Shown here: one piece after another, positions 37,328 to 46,789 of the stretch
How the letters are laid out: every line of letters starts with the position of its first letter
Position numbering within the stretch: the first letter of the stretch is position 1
DNA from: Psychrobacter immobilis
Lineage (GTDB): Bacteria; Pseudomonadota; Gammaproteobacteria; Pseudomonadales; Moraxellaceae
Assembly (NCBI RefSeq): GCF_904846065.1
Contig: NZ_CAJGZV010000001.1
Coordinates: 2,108,001 to 2,172,000 of the forward strand
Length of the DNA stretch: 64,000 bases
Direction of reading: 5' to 3'
The notes under the pieces: model-generated
Seen by the model: the letters and a program-made list of their open reading frames with translations, nothing else
Database searches by the model: none
Told to the model about the DNA's origin: nothing
Translations under genes and position numbers: made by a program

Positions 37328-38809
37328 ATGAGTTTACAAAACACAGCAGTCGCCCCAGTTGACCGTGAGTACGAAATTACTATCGTAAGATTCTTTACGA
37401 TAATGGCCGTGGTATGGGGCATCGTCGGCATGAGTATTGGTGTGTTCATTGCTTCACAGTTAGCATGGCCATCACTTAACTTTGACATTCCATGGCTGAC
37501 ATTTAGTCGTTTAAGACCGCTACATACCAATGCGGTCATTTTTGCGTTCGGTGGCTCTGCCCTGTTCGCAACGTCTTACTATATTGTTCAGCGCACCTGT
37601 AAGACAAGGTTATTTGCTCCTTATTTAGCTTGGTTTACCTTTTGGGGTTGGCAAGCCGTTATCGTATCAGCGGTTATTACCCTACCTTTAGGTTTAACAT
37701 CGACCAAGGAATACGCTGAGCTTGAGTGGCCCATCGATATTTTGATTGCCTTGGTATGGATCTCTTATGCCATTGTTTTCTTCGGTACGCTCATCAAACG
37801 TAAAACCTCACATATTTATGTGGCTAACTGGTTCTTTGCAGCCTTTATTATTACGATTGCATTACTGCATATCGTAAACAGCATGGCGATTCCTGTTAGC
37901 GCATTTAAGTCTTACTCGTTATTTGGCGGTGCGACCGATGCGATGGTGCAGTGGTGGTACGGACATAACGCGGTAGGTTTTTATCTAACGGCAGCTTTCT
38001 TAGGAATGATGTATTACTTCGTTCCAGTACAGATTGGTCGTCCTATTTATTCTTATCGTTTGTCTATCGTTCACTTTTGGGCACTTATTGCGTCATATAT
38101 GTGGGCTGGTGGTCACCATTTGCATTATTCAGCGCTTCCAGATTGGACGCAGTCTCTAGCAATGGTATTCTCAATCATCCTGTTTGCGCCATCTTGGGGT
38201 GGTATGATTAACGGTGTGCTAACACTATCGGGCAGCTGGGATAAATTACGTACCGATCCGATCATTCGCTTTATGATTGTGGCATTGTCGTTCTATGCGA
38301 TGTCGACGTTCGAAGGCCCGATGATGTCGATTAAGACAGTGAATGCGTTATCGCATAATACGGATTGGACAGTCGGTCACGTACACTCAGGTGCACTTGG
38401 TTGGGTAGGTATGATTACCATTGGTTCGCTATATGTACTGTTACCACGTATTTATAACAAACCTAAGATGTATTCTATCAGCTTAATCACCACGCATTTT
38501 TGGTTGGCGACAGCGGGTACTATTTTCTATATCGTATCTATGTGGATTTCAGGTATTGGCCAAGGCATGATGTGGCTGGCTACTAATCCAGACGGTACAT
38601 TGGTATATAGCTTCGTTGATACAGTTGAGTTCTCACATTTCCCATATATTGGTCGTGCTTTTGGTGGCCTATTGTATGTATCGGGTATGTTTGTGATGGC
38701 ATATAACGTTTATAAAACACTTAAAATGCCAGAAGGTAAGCCTGTCGATATCGCAGATCCTACTGATCATGAACCTAGTGTTGATAAACCTTCAGCAGCT
38801 AACGTATAA
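37328..38809 (+). CDS. ccoN: cbb3-type cytochrome c oxidase subunit I
   Basis: CcoN is the catalytic haem-copper subunit of the high-affinity cbb3 oxidase in the inner membrane. The 493-residue length fits. It has about 12 transmembrane segments and haem/copper ligand histidines in [32 protein letters not shown] and [10 protein letters not shown]. First gene of ccoNOQP; ccoO starts 10 bp after it. Such operons are usually induced by FNR/ANR at low oxygen, but no complete palindrome was found upstream. Confidence 0.97.
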   Translation: MSLQNTAVAPVDREYEITIVRFFTIMAVVWGIVGMSIGVFIASQLAWPSLNFDIPWLTFSRLRPLHTNAVIFAFGGSALFATSYYIVQRTCKTRLFAPYLAWFTFWGWQAVIVSAVITLPLGLTSTKEYAELEWPIDILIALVWISYAIVFFGTLIKRKTSHIYVANWFFAAFIITIALLHIVNSMAIPVSAFKSYSLFGGATDAMVQWWYGHNAVGFYLTAAFLGMMYYFVPVQIGRPIYSYRLSIVHFWALIASYMWAGGHHLHYSALPDWTQSLAMVFSIILFAPSWGGMINGVLTLSGSWDKLRTDPIIRFMIVALSFYAMSTFEGPMMSIKTVNALSHNTDWTVGHVHSGALGWVGMITIGSLYVLLPRIYNKPKMYSISLITTHFWLATAGTIFYIVSMWISGIGQGMMWLATNPDGTLVYSFVDTVEFSHFPYIGRAFGGLLYVSGMFVMAYNVYKTLKMPEGKPVDIADPTDHEPSVDKPSAANV

Positions 38810-38818
38810 GGAGCGATC

Positions 38819-39457
38819 ATGTCTGGTACACCGCATGAAATTATTGAAAAAAATACAGGCTTGTTGGTTATCGGTATCGTTATTGCTATTAGCTTTGCAA
38901 CGCTAGTTGAAATCGTACCATTGATATATGACAACAAGGGTCCTGAAGAAGGTGGGGTGAATGCTCCCCTGCCCTCTATGGAGCCATGGACTGCACTAGA
39001 ATTTGAGGGTCGTGACATCTATATTCGTGAAGGTTGTCACGTTTGTCATACTCAGATGATTCGTCCACTACGTGCTGAAGTTGAACGTTATGGACCTTAC
39101 TCGCGTGCTGCTGAATCTACGTGGGATCACCCATTCTTATGGGGTTCAAAGCGTACTGGACCTGATCTGGCACGTGTTGGCGGTCGTTATTCTGAAGACT
39201 GGCAAAAGCAGCATTTGATTGCGCCACGTTCACTAGTACCTGAATCAGTAATGCCTGGCTTCCCGTGGCTTGCTACCAACGAAGTGAATGGTGAAAACGT
39301 TCAAACTAAAATGCGTCTATTCCGTGATCGCTTTGGTGTACCTTACACTGAAGAGGATATCGAAGGAGCACCAGATGCTGTACTTGGTGCCACTGAACTT
39401 GATGCTTTGGTTGCTTATCTACAGCAACTGGGCACCGCGATGGAAGGACAGCGCTAA
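38819..39457 (+). CDS. ccoO: cbb3-type cytochrome c oxidase subunit II (monohaem)
   Basis: CcoO is the membrane-anchored monohaem c-type subunit that relays electrons to CcoN. At 212 residues it has an N-terminal anchor ([22 protein letters not shown]), the haem c site GCHVCHTQM and the typical [15 protein letters not shown]. The axial Met is probably in [11 protein letters not shown]. An AAGGAGCG Shine-Dalgarno precedes the ATG. Its stop codon overlaps the ccoQ start (TAATG), implying coupled translation. Confidence 0.96.
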   Translation: MSGTPHEIIEKNTGLLVIGIVIAISFATLVEIVPLIYDNKGPEEGGVNAPLPSMEPWTALEFEGRDIYIREGCHVCHTQMIRPLRAEVERYGPYSRAAESTWDHPFLWGSKRTGPDLARVGGRYSEDWQKQHLIAPRSLVPESVMPGFPWLATNEVNGENVQTKMRLFRDRFGVPYTEEDIEGAPDAVLGATELDALVAYLQQLGTAMEGQR

Positions 39458-39639
39458 TGGGTATTGGTGAATTACAAACAATTGCGACCGTTTCTGCCTT
39501 TGTTGCCTTCGTAGGTGTTGCATGGTGGGCGTATTCGCCAAAAAACAAAAAACGCTTCGAAGAAGATGCACAACTTGCGCTTGATGACGAGGATATAAAA
39601 TCTCTGTCTGAAGAGCAGCGCAATAAGGATAAACGATGA
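39457..39639 (+). CDS. ccoQ: cbb3-type oxidase small subunit
   Basis: CcoQ is a 60-residue single-span membrane protein that stabilises the cbb3 complex. It has a hydrophobic segment TVSAFVAFVGVAWWAYSP, then an acidic-basic C-terminal tail (KKRFEEDAQLALDDEDI). It is identified by position and architecture rather than by catalytic motif. It overlaps ccoO at its start and ccoP by four bases (ATGA) at its end. Confidence 0.9.
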   Translation: MGIGELQTIATVSAFVAFVGVAWWAYSPKNKKRFEEDAQLALDDEDIKSLSEEQRNKDKR

Positions 39640-40772
39640 CATTTTTTTGGAGTTCTTGGATTACCATACTAAGTATCATGTGTTGGGCTGCTATCCTCGG
39701 TGTCTTACTAATGGTATTGAAGTACAAGCCAGAACTAGAAGATGACGGTACGACAGGCCACGCTTATGATGGTATCAAAGAGTACGACAAGCCATTACCT
39801 AAATGGTGGCTCGTGATATTTTTTGGATCTATCGCTTGGGGTGTTGCCTATTGGGTATTTTTCCCAGGTATTTTCCCATCAAAATGGGAAGGTATTGCCA
39901 CTGTAGAAGTCGATGGCGAAATTGTACCGTGGACCTCTAAGAACGAGCTATATAGCGAGCTTGAGAGTAATAACAAAGTATTTACTGATAACTTTGAGAA
40001 AAACATTTTAGCAAAAGCGGATGCTAGTGGTGCGACAGAGACCTTAGCGGCACTTGCTGAGTTACAGGCAACGATGCGCCGCAGTGAAACACCACCAGCA
40101 GATCTGCAAGCTCAAATTGATGAGAAAACTGCAGAACTATCTCCTTATGTAGAAAAGCTTTCAGAAAACCCGAATGCTTTAAAGGTTGGTAGTCGTTTGT
40201 TCTTACAGAACTGTGCGGTCTGTCATGGCTCTAACGCCAAAGGTGCGGTAGGCTATCCAAATCTAACTGATAATGACTGGTTATATGGCGGAGAAGCGTC
40301 AAACATTTTGACCACGCTACATAAAGGTCGAGTTGGTGGTATGGCTGCATGGCGTGATCAAATCGGTGAAGATGGGGTACGTGCGGTATCTGAATACGTG
40401 CTATCAATATCTGGCAACCAACCTGGTTACGAGCTTGATAAAGCTCAAGTCACTCAAGGTGAGGCAATCTTTAATGAGCCGACTAACTGTGTACTTTGTC
40501 ATGGTGCAGATGCCAAAGGTATGACTTCTACTGGCGCGCCAAACTTGACAGATGACATTTGGTTATATGGTGGTGATCGTGAGACCATCCGCGAAACCTT
40601 ACGTTATGGTCGTGCTGGCGTGATGCCTGAGTGGGAAACCAAACTGGGTAATGAGCGTATTATGCTGCTTGCAGCTTATGTTTACTCATTATCAGATAAA
40701 ACCCCTCAACCTGCTGCTAAAGCACCAACCGCTACTCAAGTAGCAACCACTGTAGAAACGACGGCTAATTAA
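39636..40772 (+). CDS. ccoP: cbb3-type oxidase dihaem subunit III
   Basis: CcoP is the dihaem c-type subunit that accepts electrons from soluble or membrane cytochrome c. At 378 residues it is longer than usual (about 300), owing to an Ala/Glu-rich insert between the membrane anchors and the first haem domain plus a Pro/Ala/Thr-rich tail. It has two membrane segments (near 5-25 and 55-75) and two CxxCH sites, NCAVCHGSN and NCVLCHGAD, each followed by an axial-Met segment. Last gene of ccoNOQP, followed by a terminator. Confidence 0.96.
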   Translation: MTFFWSSWITILSIMCWAAILGVLLMVLKYKPELEDDGTTGHAYDGIKEYDKPLPKWWLVIFFGSIAWGVAYWVFFPGIFPSKWEGIATVEVDGEIVPWTSKNELYSELESNNKVFTDNFEKNILAKADASGATETLAALAELQATMRRSETPPADLQAQIDEKTAELSPYVEKLSENPNALKVGSRLFLQNCAVCHGSNAKGAVGYPNLTDNDWLYGGEASNILTTLHKGRVGGMAAWRDQIGEDGVRAVSEYVLSISGNQPGYELDKAQVTQGEAIFNEPTNCVLCHGADAKGMTSTGAPNLTDDIWLYGGDRETIRETLRYGRAGVMPEWETKLGNERIMLLAAYVYSLSDKTPQPAAKAPTATQVATTVETTAN

Positions 40773-40816
40773 TATTTAAAGATGGTTGTCATAGCATCAG
40801 TGGATAAGATTTGATA

Positions 40817-40850
40817 AAGGGAGAACTGTTATTGCAGTTCTCCTTTTTTT
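40817..40850 (+). terminator. Intrinsic terminator after ccoP
   Basis: A perfect 9-bp stem GGAGAACTG / CAGTTCTCC with a 6-nt loop is followed by seven T residues. Confidence 0.9.
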
Positions 40851-41021
40851 ATAAACTCTTTGATGAGAGTTTATTAACTGCTACCGCATTGTCAAAATTT
40901 GAGTAGCAAATGAAATGCAGTTTAATACTGCATAGAGCACGACCAATATATCGATCATTATGCTGATATATTGATTGGTTTTTAAGATTATTACCCCATT
41001 TATGATAGGGAGAATGCTAAA

Positions 41022-41090
41022 ATGACACTACCTAAAAACCACTTATTAGTGGCGAATTTAGAAGATAGTCACCCATTCTCATTAAGCTAA
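41022..41090 (+). CDS. Candidate 22-residue leader peptide upstream of ccoG
   Basis: A short frame starts at an ATG with an AGGGAG ribosome site about 9 nt upstream. The peptide begins MTLPKNHLLVANLE and ends HPFSLS. It lies between the ccoP terminator and ccoG. The rest of the gap 40851-41251 shows no gene. It could be translated or could be chance. Confidence 0.25.
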   Translation: MTLPKNHLLVANLEDSHPFSLS

Positions 41091-41251
41091 TTGCAATCGA
41101 TCATTTGGTAGATGGGTTAAAATATTTTTCTGTTCAAAATTTTATCCGCTACTTACTGACATTGATAACATCACACACTCATACATCTGATGATTAAAGA
41201 TGTTTGTTCATCATGCCAGCAAACTGATTCTTTTTTAAAAGAGGCACGTTT

Positions 41252-42661
41252 ATGTCAGCACCACAACCCAATAAAATCCCTGTACAGCAAATTGACCTTG
41301 ATGCGACCAAGCATCGAGTTCACCCTAGGTTTGTCACCGGTTTCTATCAAAACATTCGTGTCGTCACGATGTATGCGCTTTTAACCGCTTTTCTGCTTTT
41401 GCCGTGGTTACGTTATAATGGTAGGCAAGCAATATGGCTTGATGTTCCCTCGCAGCATTACTATATTTTTGGCATGACTTTTTTGACCCAAGATTTTTAC
41501 TTCATTGCCGCCTTTGCGATTATTGCCGCATTCACTTTATTCATGGTGACTGTGTATGCGGGGCGTGTTTGGTGTGGCTATGCCTGCCCTCAGACGATCT
41601 GGACACATCTTTATCAATATGTTGAAAAATGGGTGATTGGCGATCGCAACAAGCGTATCAAGTTTGACAAAGAACCGATGAGCGCCAAAAAAGCTTTTAA
41701 ACGTTCTTTGATATATTTTATTTGGTTAGTATTTTCAGTGATTACCGCGGCAACTTTTGTCAGTTATGTCGCTGGAACAGATTATTTATATCAGAGCTGG
41801 CAAACCATTGGTTTTATTCCTATTCCTGATTGGCCAACATGGGTATGGGTATCAATGTTTATCTTTACCTTTGCCACTTATGCCAATGCGGGCTACATGC
41901 GTGAGCAGATGTGCGTACAGATCTGTCCTTATGGTCGTTTTCAGAGCGTTATGTTTGATAAAGATACGTTAGTTGTGTCTTATGATTATGAACGTGGCGA
42001 ACCTCGCGGGGCACGTAAAAAAGGCACCCATCCTGAACATTTAGGGGATTGTATCGAATGTACCATGTGCGTACAGGTTTGTCCGACTGGGATTGATATT
42101 CGAGATGGCTTGCAAGTTGGTTGCATCCAATGTGCTGCTTGTATTGACGCTTGTAATGAAATTATGGATAAAGTCGGGTATCCACGTGGACTCATTCGTT
42201 ATACGACAGAACGACAGTTGTCAGAAAAAGAAAATACCCGCGTCATCAGTCCACGTCTATTTGCTTATTTAGCCGTTATTACTATTTTATGTGGTGGCGT
42301 TATTTATGCATTGACGGACCGTGTACCGTTAGAGATTGATATTCGCCGTGACCGTAATCAGTTGTCTTCAGTGAATAATCAAGGCATGATTGAAAACAGC
42401 TATATCGTCAAGCTGACTAATAAAACACAAGAGCCGCATACCTATACAATAACCCTTGCTCCACAAGAAGGTTTGAGCTTGGCGCTGCGATTCAACGATG
42501 TACCATTAGAAGCAGGTGAAAGCTTTGATATGCCTGTGAGTATTTATGGCGATCCTAAGGTCATCGATTTTGAACAAACATCAGTGACCCTAAATGTGAC
42601 CAGTGAAGATGGTCAGTATAAAGTCAGTAAACAAAACGTATTTACTACTCAAGGGCAGTAG
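41252..42661 (+). CDS. ccoG: Cytochrome c oxidase accessory protein CcoG
   Basis: CcoG is an iron-sulfur membrane protein needed for copper handling during cbb3 assembly; it reduces Cu(II). At 469 residues it shows GRVWCGYACPQTIWTHLY, CVQICPYGRFQ, and two ferredoxin-like Cys clusters (CIECTMCVQVCPTG and CIQCAACIDACNE). Several transmembrane segments and a C-terminal immunoglobulin-like periplasmic domain (about 380-469) are seen. The ATG at 41252 has an AGAGG ribosome site. It follows the oxidase operon as a separate transcript. Confidence 0.96.
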   Translation: MSAPQPNKIPVQQIDLDATKHRVHPRFVTGFYQNIRVVTMYALLTAFLLLPWLRYNGRQAIWLDVPSQHYYIFGMTFLTQDFYFIAAFAIIAAFTLFMVTVYAGRVWCGYACPQTIWTHLYQYVEKWVIGDRNKRIKFDKEPMSAKKAFKRSLIYFIWLVFSVITAATFVSYVAGTDYLYQSWQTIGFIPIPDWPTWVWVSMFIFTFATYANAGYMREQMCVQICPYGRFQSVMFDKDTLVVSYDYERGEPRGARKKGTHPEHLGDCIECTMCVQVCPTGIDIRDGLQVGCIQCAACIDACNEIMDKVGYPRGLIRYTTERQLSEKENTRVISPRLFAYLAVITILCGGVIYALTDRVPLEIDIRRDRNQLSSVNNQGMIENSYIVKLTNKTQEPHTYTITLAPQEGLSLALRFNDVPLEAGESFDMPVSIYGDPKVIDFEQTSVTLNVTSEDGQYKVSKQNVFTTQGQ

Positions 42662-42689
42662 GTTTTTATGAGCGATTGATAGCTTAGCT

Positions 42690-42860
42690 AGGGCGCGTCC
42701 TCATTTTAAAAGTGGTAATAGAAATGCAATAAATGGCAGCCAAACTGGGAAAATAGTATAGATAATATCGTACTATTAACCAGCTGTTTGATATAGTTTG
42801 GCAAAATTTAACCATTTTTAATCCATTTAGGTGCTTTCATTCAGACTGAGGATGCGCCCT
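42690..42860. repeat. 171-bp inverted-repeat miniature element, copy B
   Basis: Terminal repeats AGGGCGCGTCCTCA and TGAGGATGCGCCCT match in 13 of 14 positions. Length is identical to copy A at 18066-18236, and the interior is its near-identical reverse complement (shared words include AGATAATATCG, TTAACCAGCT and TTTGGCAAAATTTA). It is inserted between ccoG and ccoH and carries no ORF. Confidence 0.88.
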
Positions 42861-43006
42861 AGTATATAATTCTATATTTCACCTGTGAGTCAGTGGCTAG
42901 CAGGTGGACGATTTATCATTAAACTGGCAGCTGTTTCGCTGTCAGCTTATCCATTGATACAGTGTATAGATATCTGATAAGCAGATATCTGATTAATAGG
43001 TATTTT

Positions 43007-43588
43007 ATGTCTACTCCAGCATCAAATTTTAAGCATCAAGATACTCAGCCATGGTATAAGAATTACATGGTGGTTATTTTTGTTATTGGCATGCCAGCAT
43101 TTGTCGTAGTGGCCTGTATCTTTTTTGTTTATTACTCTTATCAAATTCGGGATAGCGTGGTACGTGACGACTGGTATATGGATGGTAAGACGCTTTATCA
43201 TGATGTGTCACGTGACAAGCTGACTTATGACTTAGATTTGCACGGCGAAATGCAGTTTGCAGATAATGGTGATGTTGTATTCTATCTAAATTATCCTGAA
43301 CAGAGTCTACAATCAGGTAAACTGCTGAATGGCAATCCTCTGGCTTATCCTGAAAAACTAGAGCTGTCTATCTCACATGCAACCGACATCAAAAAAGATC
43401 ACGATGTCGTACTTCAACATGTCGAGGGCAATAAATACAGTGCGCAGGTAGATATAGATCCTTTAAAAGCAAAATATTATCTACAAGTAAGTAGTGATGG
43501 TAAAGATGACTGGCGTATGCAAGATGTGGCGAAATTACCACGTTCAAAAGTTAGCTTTGACCCATTACCTGTTTTTGCAGAAAGTTGA
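43007..43588 (+). CDS. ccoH: CcoH/FixH family cbb3 assembly protein
   Basis: FixH/CcoH is a single-span inner-membrane protein required for stable cbb3 assembly. The 193-residue product has an N-terminal anchor (MVVIFVIGMPAFVVVACIFFV), then DSVVRDDWYMDGKTLYHD, which matches the DNWYxxG pattern of FixH. A periplasmic beta-rich domain follows. The ATG at MSTPASN is chosen because of the AGGT ribosome site; an in-frame GTG upstream would add 15 residues made of short repeats. A miniature element separates it from ccoG. No ccoI or ccoS gene follows. Confidence 0.88.
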   Translation: MSTPASNFKHQDTQPWYKNYMVVIFVIGMPAFVVVACIFFVYYSYQIRDSVVRDDWYMDGKTLYHDVSRDKLTYDLDLHGEMQFADNGDVVFYLNYPEQSLQSGKLLNGNPLAYPEKLELSISHATDIKKDHDVVLQHVEGNKYSAQVDIDPLKAKYYLQVSSDGKDDWRMQDVAKLPRSKVSFDPLPVFAES

Positions 43589-43641
43589 TTTTACCAATCT
43601 TGCTATTATAAGCATGATTAATAATTGATTTATTAACACAT

Positions 43642-43682
43642 AAAAAAACCAGCCATTAGTAGATAATGAGCTGGTTTTTTAT
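43642..43682. terminator. Bidirectional intrinsic terminator between ccoH and ttcA
   Basis: AAAAAACCAGC pairs with GCTGGTTTTTT and an inner CATTA / TAATG stem extends it. A- and T-runs flank it on both sides between convergent genes. Confidence 0.88.
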
Positions 43683-43727
43683 AGCCAATTTAAAGGTTTT
43701 AGCGATAGCTGGTTCAGTATAGAACCA

Positions 43728-44888
43728 TCAAATAACCGGATTAATCGTTGGGATTTTTTGCGTGATACGATTATCTGCTGTCGCTTTATCTGATTCTGGC
43801 AGTTGCTGTTTATCACTCATAAACTTCGGATTGAACGCTTGAGTTTTTGGCGATACAGGTAAGCCAATTTCAGCCAAGCTCTCGGTCTGGCCAGCTTGGA
43901 TGTTATCTCCTTCAAACAAACGTTCATTATCATCACGATCAAGACTTAACTGCTCAAAATCAAACAATTCACGGTCTGCTAGTTGCGACGGTGCGACGTT
44001 TTGCATGGCTTTAAAAATAGAGGCCAAACGCTGTGGGTGGGCATCATCCCATTCCCGCAACATATCGTTGATAATGGCTCTTTGTAAGTTGGTTTGGCTG
44101 CCACATAAGTTGCATGGAATAATTGGAAATTCTTTTAAGCGAGCATATTCAATGATGTCTTTTTCTTCGACATAAGCCAATGGACGAATAAGTAGGTTTT
44201 GCTTGTCATCACTGAGCAATTTCGGTGGCATCGATTTAAGAGTGCCACCATGAAATAAATTCAAAAAGAAAGTCGCCAACATATCATCGCGATGATGACC
44301 CAGCGCAATTTTGGTTGCGCCAATCTGCTTAGCAAAACCGTATAATGAGCCGCGGCGCAGACGTGAACACGCCGAGCAATAAGTTTTGCCTTCTGGCACC
44401 ACGCTCTTAACGATACTATAAGTGTCTTTTTCTAAAATATAGTGAGCAATGCCCTGCTCGTTCAAATACGCTGGCAAAATATCTTCAGGGTAACCGGGTT
44501 GCTTTTGATCGAGATTGACCGCGACGATATCAAAGTTAATCGGGGCGATGCGCTTGAGTAACAGTAAAATATCCAGCAAGGTATAGCTGTCTTTACCACC
44601 TGAAACACAGACCATCACCACATCGCCGTCTTCGATCATATTAAAATCACGAATCGCCCAAGAAACTTGTCTACGCAGCTTCTTTTGCAGTTTACGGAAC
44701 TCTGCTGATTCAGTAGACGTTGACGGTGCAGCGGCGATACTGTCTTCATTTGTATGATCGTCAGCAACATCCTCATATTCCATGCTATCACCATCAGCGT
44801 CCCAAGCATGATTATCCAAACCTGTATCAGCTGACATATCATCGATTTCAGGCGTAATTTGTGGCGTAAACAAGGTTGCTGCGGTCAT
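43728..44888 (-). CDS. ttcA: tRNA 2-thiocytidine(32) synthetase
   Basis: TtcA thiolates cytidine 32 of certain tRNAs using an iron-sulfur cluster and ATP. The PP-loop SGGKDS is at 96-101, with the two CxxC motifs in [11 protein letters not shown] and PCNLCGSQ that bind the cluster, plus ALGHHRDD. At 386 residues it is longer than E. coli TtcA (311): an acidic N-terminal extension of about 60 residues and a C-terminal tail of about 70 residues without motifs are added. It starts with ATG and is divergent from queC. Confidence 0.93.
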   Translation of the reverse strand: MTAATLFTPQITPEIDDMSADTGLDNHAWDADGDSMEYEDVADDHTNEDSIAAAPSTSTESAEFRKLQKKLRRQVSWAIRDFNMIEDGDVVMVCVSGGKDSYTLLDILLLLKRIAPINFDIVAVNLDQKQPGYPEDILPAYLNEQGIAHYILEKDTYSIVKSVVPEGKTYCSACSRLRRGSLYGFAKQIGATKIALGHHRDDMLATFFLNLFHGGTLKSMPPKLLSDDKQNLLIRPLAYVEEKDIIEYARLKEFPIIPCNLCGSQTNLQRAIINDMLREWDDAHPQRLASIFKAMQNVAPSQLADRELFDFEQLSLDRDDNERLFEGDNIQAGQTESLAEIGLPVSPKTQAFNPKFMSDKQQLPESDKATADNRITQKIPTINPVI

Positions 44889-44966
44889 AAGTTACTCAAT
44901 ATCTTTACAAGGGAATTTTGCTAAAAAATGGAAGGATAAAGCCTTTAGCAAGGAGGTAATAGCACA

Positions 44967-45020
44967 GTGGCTTTAAAAGCAGCGATTATAACAAAATTTG
45001 CTAACAGATTGAAAAGATGA
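44967..45020 (+). CDS. Candidate 17-residue basic peptide with a perfect Shine-Dalgarno
   Basis: An AAGGAGGT sequence (44950-44957), an exact match to the anti-Shine-Dalgarno complement, precedes a GTG by 9 nt. The frame encodes MALKAAIITKFANRLKR, a basic amphipathic peptide, and ends at TGA 233 bp before queC. It lies in the divergent ttcA-queC region, which shows no other gene. It could be a leader peptide of queC or chance. Confidence 0.3.
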   Translation: MALKAAIITKFANRLKR

Positions 45021-45253
45021 GATTAAACTATCAGATTAAATATTCAGTCTTTTTTATGGCTTAGCTTAGAGAATGCTGAACATTCGACCAGCACTGCTGA
45101 TAGCTCCACACTTTTATAAACAAACTTCTCATTTGAGCTGATTAAGGTTTCATATCGTATTTATAATGGCTTCGTGGTTCTGTAATGAGCGTATTTTTGT
45201 TAAAATAGTCGTTTTTCGCAAACCCATTTCGCAAACCAATAATAGATACCACT

Positions 45254-46033
45254 ATGACTAATGTTACTTCGCAAAGTACCTCTAATAATCAAGCCTTCGA
45301 TACTGACTTAAATGCTCTGCATAAAAGCCAAAATGCCGTTGTGCTGCTGTCAGGCGGGCTTGATTCGGTGACTTGTTTGTATTGGGCCAAGGCACGTTAT
45401 GCGTCGGTGACTGCGGTCAGTTTTAATTATGGTCAACGCCACAATAGTGAGCTGGTCGCGGCAAAAGCCATCGCTGAGACTGCCGAGGTCAATCATAGAA
45501 TCATCGATATTGATATCGCTCAGCTTGGTGGCTCTTCGCTGACAGATCACAGTATGATTGTTCCTGATGGCGATACGGATAAGTTCCCCAATAAAAAGCG
45601 TGATGAGATCGATAACGACGCTATTCCCAACACCTATGTGCCTGCGCGTAATACGATATTTTTGTCTTATGCGCTAGCCGTTGCTGAAGTGACCGATGCC
45701 AATCATATCGTCATTGGCGTCAGCTCAGTCGATTACTCAGGCTACCCTGACTGTCGTCCAGAGTATATTGCCGCCTTCGAGCATATGGCCAATCTTGCCA
45801 CCAAAGCGGGCGTTACCGGTCATCACTTATCCATTCAAACGCCATTACAGCAACTGTCAAAAGCAAAAACCATTGAGCTTGGATTGTCATTGGGCGTCGA
45901 TTATGGGCAAACCATATCTTGCTACCAAGCCGATGCACAAGGTCTTGCTTGCGGTGTATGTGACAGCTGTGCCCTACGCCGTCAAGGATTTGCTCAGGCG
46001 GGCATCACTGACCCAACCCATTATCAATCTTAG
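45254..46033 (+). CDS. queC: 7-cyano-7-deazaguanine synthase
   Basis: QueC converts 7-carboxy-7-deazaguanine to preQ0 with ATP and ammonia in queuosine biosynthesis. At 259 residues it has the PP-loop SGGLDS (33-38), the central PxRN motif (NTYVPARNTIFLS), VDYSGYPDCRPEYI, and a C-terminal zinc site (CYQADAQGLACGVCDSC). An N-terminal Ser/Asn-rich stretch of about 25 residues precedes the core. No preQ1 riboswitch-like element was recognised upstream. Confidence 0.96.
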   Translation: MTNVTSQSTSNNQAFDTDLNALHKSQNAVVLLSGGLDSVTCLYWAKARYASVTAVSFNYGQRHNSELVAAKAIAETAEVNHRIIDIDIAQLGGSSLTDHSMIVPDGDTDKFPNKKRDEIDNDAIPNTYVPARNTIFLSYALAVAEVTDANHIVIGVSSVDYSGYPDCRPEYIAAFEHMANLATKAGVTGHHLSIQTPLQQLSKAKTIELGLSLGVDYGQTISCYQADAQGLACGVCDSCALRRQGFAQAGITDPTHYQS

Positions 46034-46269
46034 TTAATGATGGGATTGCACTTGCATGAAAGCGTGATAGCAATCAACATTAGCGAAACATTCGCTTGCA
46101 TTAACACAGCACGCCGCCGTTGTATTTTAACTCACATACTTGTTATGGTATGAGCGATTGCATTTATCACAAGATATAAGTAACCATATTAGTCAACGAA
46201 CTATGAGTACTTTTGCTTGACTTTGAGTACAAAATTTAGAAAATTGATGTTACCCGTAAGAGGATATTT

Positions 46270-46599
46270 ATGAAGTTGTTGCCATTATTACCCCTAGCTT
46301 TAGCTGCCATTTTTGTGATGCCACAAGCAAACGCTGCCGATATTAAGCAAAATAACATCAATACCTGCGTTAATGGTGCGGTCAAATATAAAGTCGCTGA
46401 CAAAGGCGATGCGACCAAACTATGCAATTGCACTATTGGCGTGCGTAGCAACATGACCATCGGTCAGATGTGGGAAATTGAGAGCTATGCCCAAGACAAA
46501 AAAGATCCGTCTGGACTGCCTTACGTCAAAAAAATGCAAAAAGATTTGCAGCAATGCACCGTTGGCTTAGATTTAAAACAGCCACAAAAACCAGCGTAA
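46270..46599 (+). CDS. Secreted small Cys-containing protein, unknown
   Basis: This 109-residue protein has a clear Sec signal peptide (MKLLPLLPLALAAIFVMPQANA, probable cleavage after ANA). The mature part of about 87 residues has four Cys (NTCVN, KLCNC, QQCTV) and could form disulfides in the periplasm. I do not recognise a family. An AAGAGGA Shine-Dalgarno precedes the ATG and a strong terminator follows, so it is a monocistronic gene. Confidence 0.8.
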   Translation: MKLLPLLPLALAAIFVMPQANAADIKQNNINTCVNGAVKYKVADKGDATKLCNCTIGVRSNMTIGQMWEIESYAQDKKDPSGLPYVKKMQKDLQQCTVGLDLKQPQKPA

Positions 46600-46618
46600 T
46601 ACACATCTCGTTTGATAT

Positions 46619-46648
46619 ACAAAAGACTGGCTATTGCCAGTCTTTTTT
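46619..46648 (+). terminator. Intrinsic terminator after the secreted protein gene
   Basis: AAAGACTGGC and GCCAGTCTTT form a perfect stem with a TATT loop, followed by a T-run. Confidence 0.88.
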
Positions 46649-46789
46649 GTTGTCAATGCAGGCGCAAAGTGTAAAACTGATGATGAATCGCTGCTAATCT
46701 GCTTATAATAAGCACACAGCATAGATTACCAATCGGCATAAGCACTTACATAAGTACTGACATAAACAAAAACGAATAAGGATTTTACA

